From assembly GCA_903848645.1 (NCBI GenBank), contig CAINGU010000088.1, positions 89,276-153,275 of the forward strand: DNA of 64,000 nt, given 5' to 3'. The notes beneath the pieces are model-generated. The model was not told where the DNA came from. It searched no databases and was given only the letters and a program-made list of their open reading frames with translations. Shown here one piece after another: positions 63,718 through 64,000 of this stretch (positions are counted from its first letter, which is position 1; every line of letters begins with the position of its first letter). The translations under genes were made by a program, and so were the position numbers. This stretch comes from an uncultured cyanobacterium (lineage in GTDB: Bacteria; Cyanobacteriota; Cyanobacteriia; Cyanobacteriales; Nostocaceae).

Positions 63718-64000
63718 TTATTTTAGCATTTTTGGCAGATAAGACTGACGATAATTATTCTTAGCCATTAGCCTAGCTTCACGCCTTGTCCAGCGTTTTT
63801 GTAAAGGTACATCAGCCAATCTTTGTAGCAGCATAAACACACTATTATCTCCTGTCAACTTAGCAATTGTTTGAGCAATAACCTTACAACAATTCCAAGG
63901 ATGACGCACCACCTGAATTTCTGCAAATCTGATTACACCCCAATTCCGTTCCAAGAAAAATCGGTTACGAATTTTATCATCATCAACATCAATACAGTGG
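63718..64000 (-). CDS. C-terminal part of a DUF559/Vsr-like endonuclease, continues past the window edge
   Basis: Minus-strand reading continues upstream as IDVDDDKIRNRFFLERNWGVIRFAEIQVVRHPWNCCKVI. Confidence 0.45.
   Translation of the reverse strand, partial: HCIDVDDDKIRNRFFLERNWGVIRFAEIQVVRHPWNCCKVIAQTIAKLTGDNSVFMLLQRLADVPLQKRWTRREARLMAKNNYRQSYLPKMLK

Overview
The window looks like part of a large, mobilisable or conjugative plasmid from a filamentous (Nostocales-type) cyanobacterium. It carries a VirD4/TraD-like coupling ATPase, a lytic transglycosylase-like protein, a MobC-like protein and a MobA-type relaxase. It also has ParA/ParB, a second ParM-like/MinD-like cluster, a family-A DNA polymerase, an AEP-primase-like protein and several toxin-antitoxin modules. 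A complete Tn3-family transposon (14417-18282; 51-bp perfect TIRs, 5-bp TSD TAAAT) sits inside a tnpB gene. The most exciting region is ~24.2-30.3 kb, mostly on the minus strand. There a TROVE/Ro60-like vWA protein, a small ubiquitin-like (beta-grasp-like) protein and a ThiF/E1-like protein are interleaved with five structured non-coding RNAs. All five share a Y-RNA-like two-helix stem (lower stem / 5' CCYRAY-type loop / upper stem / UACAUA ... upper stem / AACUU / lower stem) whose base pairs are mostly conserved while the sequence changes. Each stem presents a different cargo. Two carry tRNA-like bodies with Leu(CAA) or Ser(UGA) anticodons but no long variable arm; one of these is itself nested inside the anticodon arm of an outer tRNA. 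Two carry mimics of 23S rRNA active centres: one combines the sarcin-ricin loop and the GTPase-associated centre, the other is a circularly permuted helix 69-71 region. I interpret this as a Ro/Y-RNA-scaffolded set of translation-machinery mimics (decoy, sensor or RNA-repair bait). I know of tRNA-mimic bacterial Y RNAs, but not of rRNA-mimic ones. All assignments are by eye; rRNA comparisons use E. coli sequence recalled from memory.
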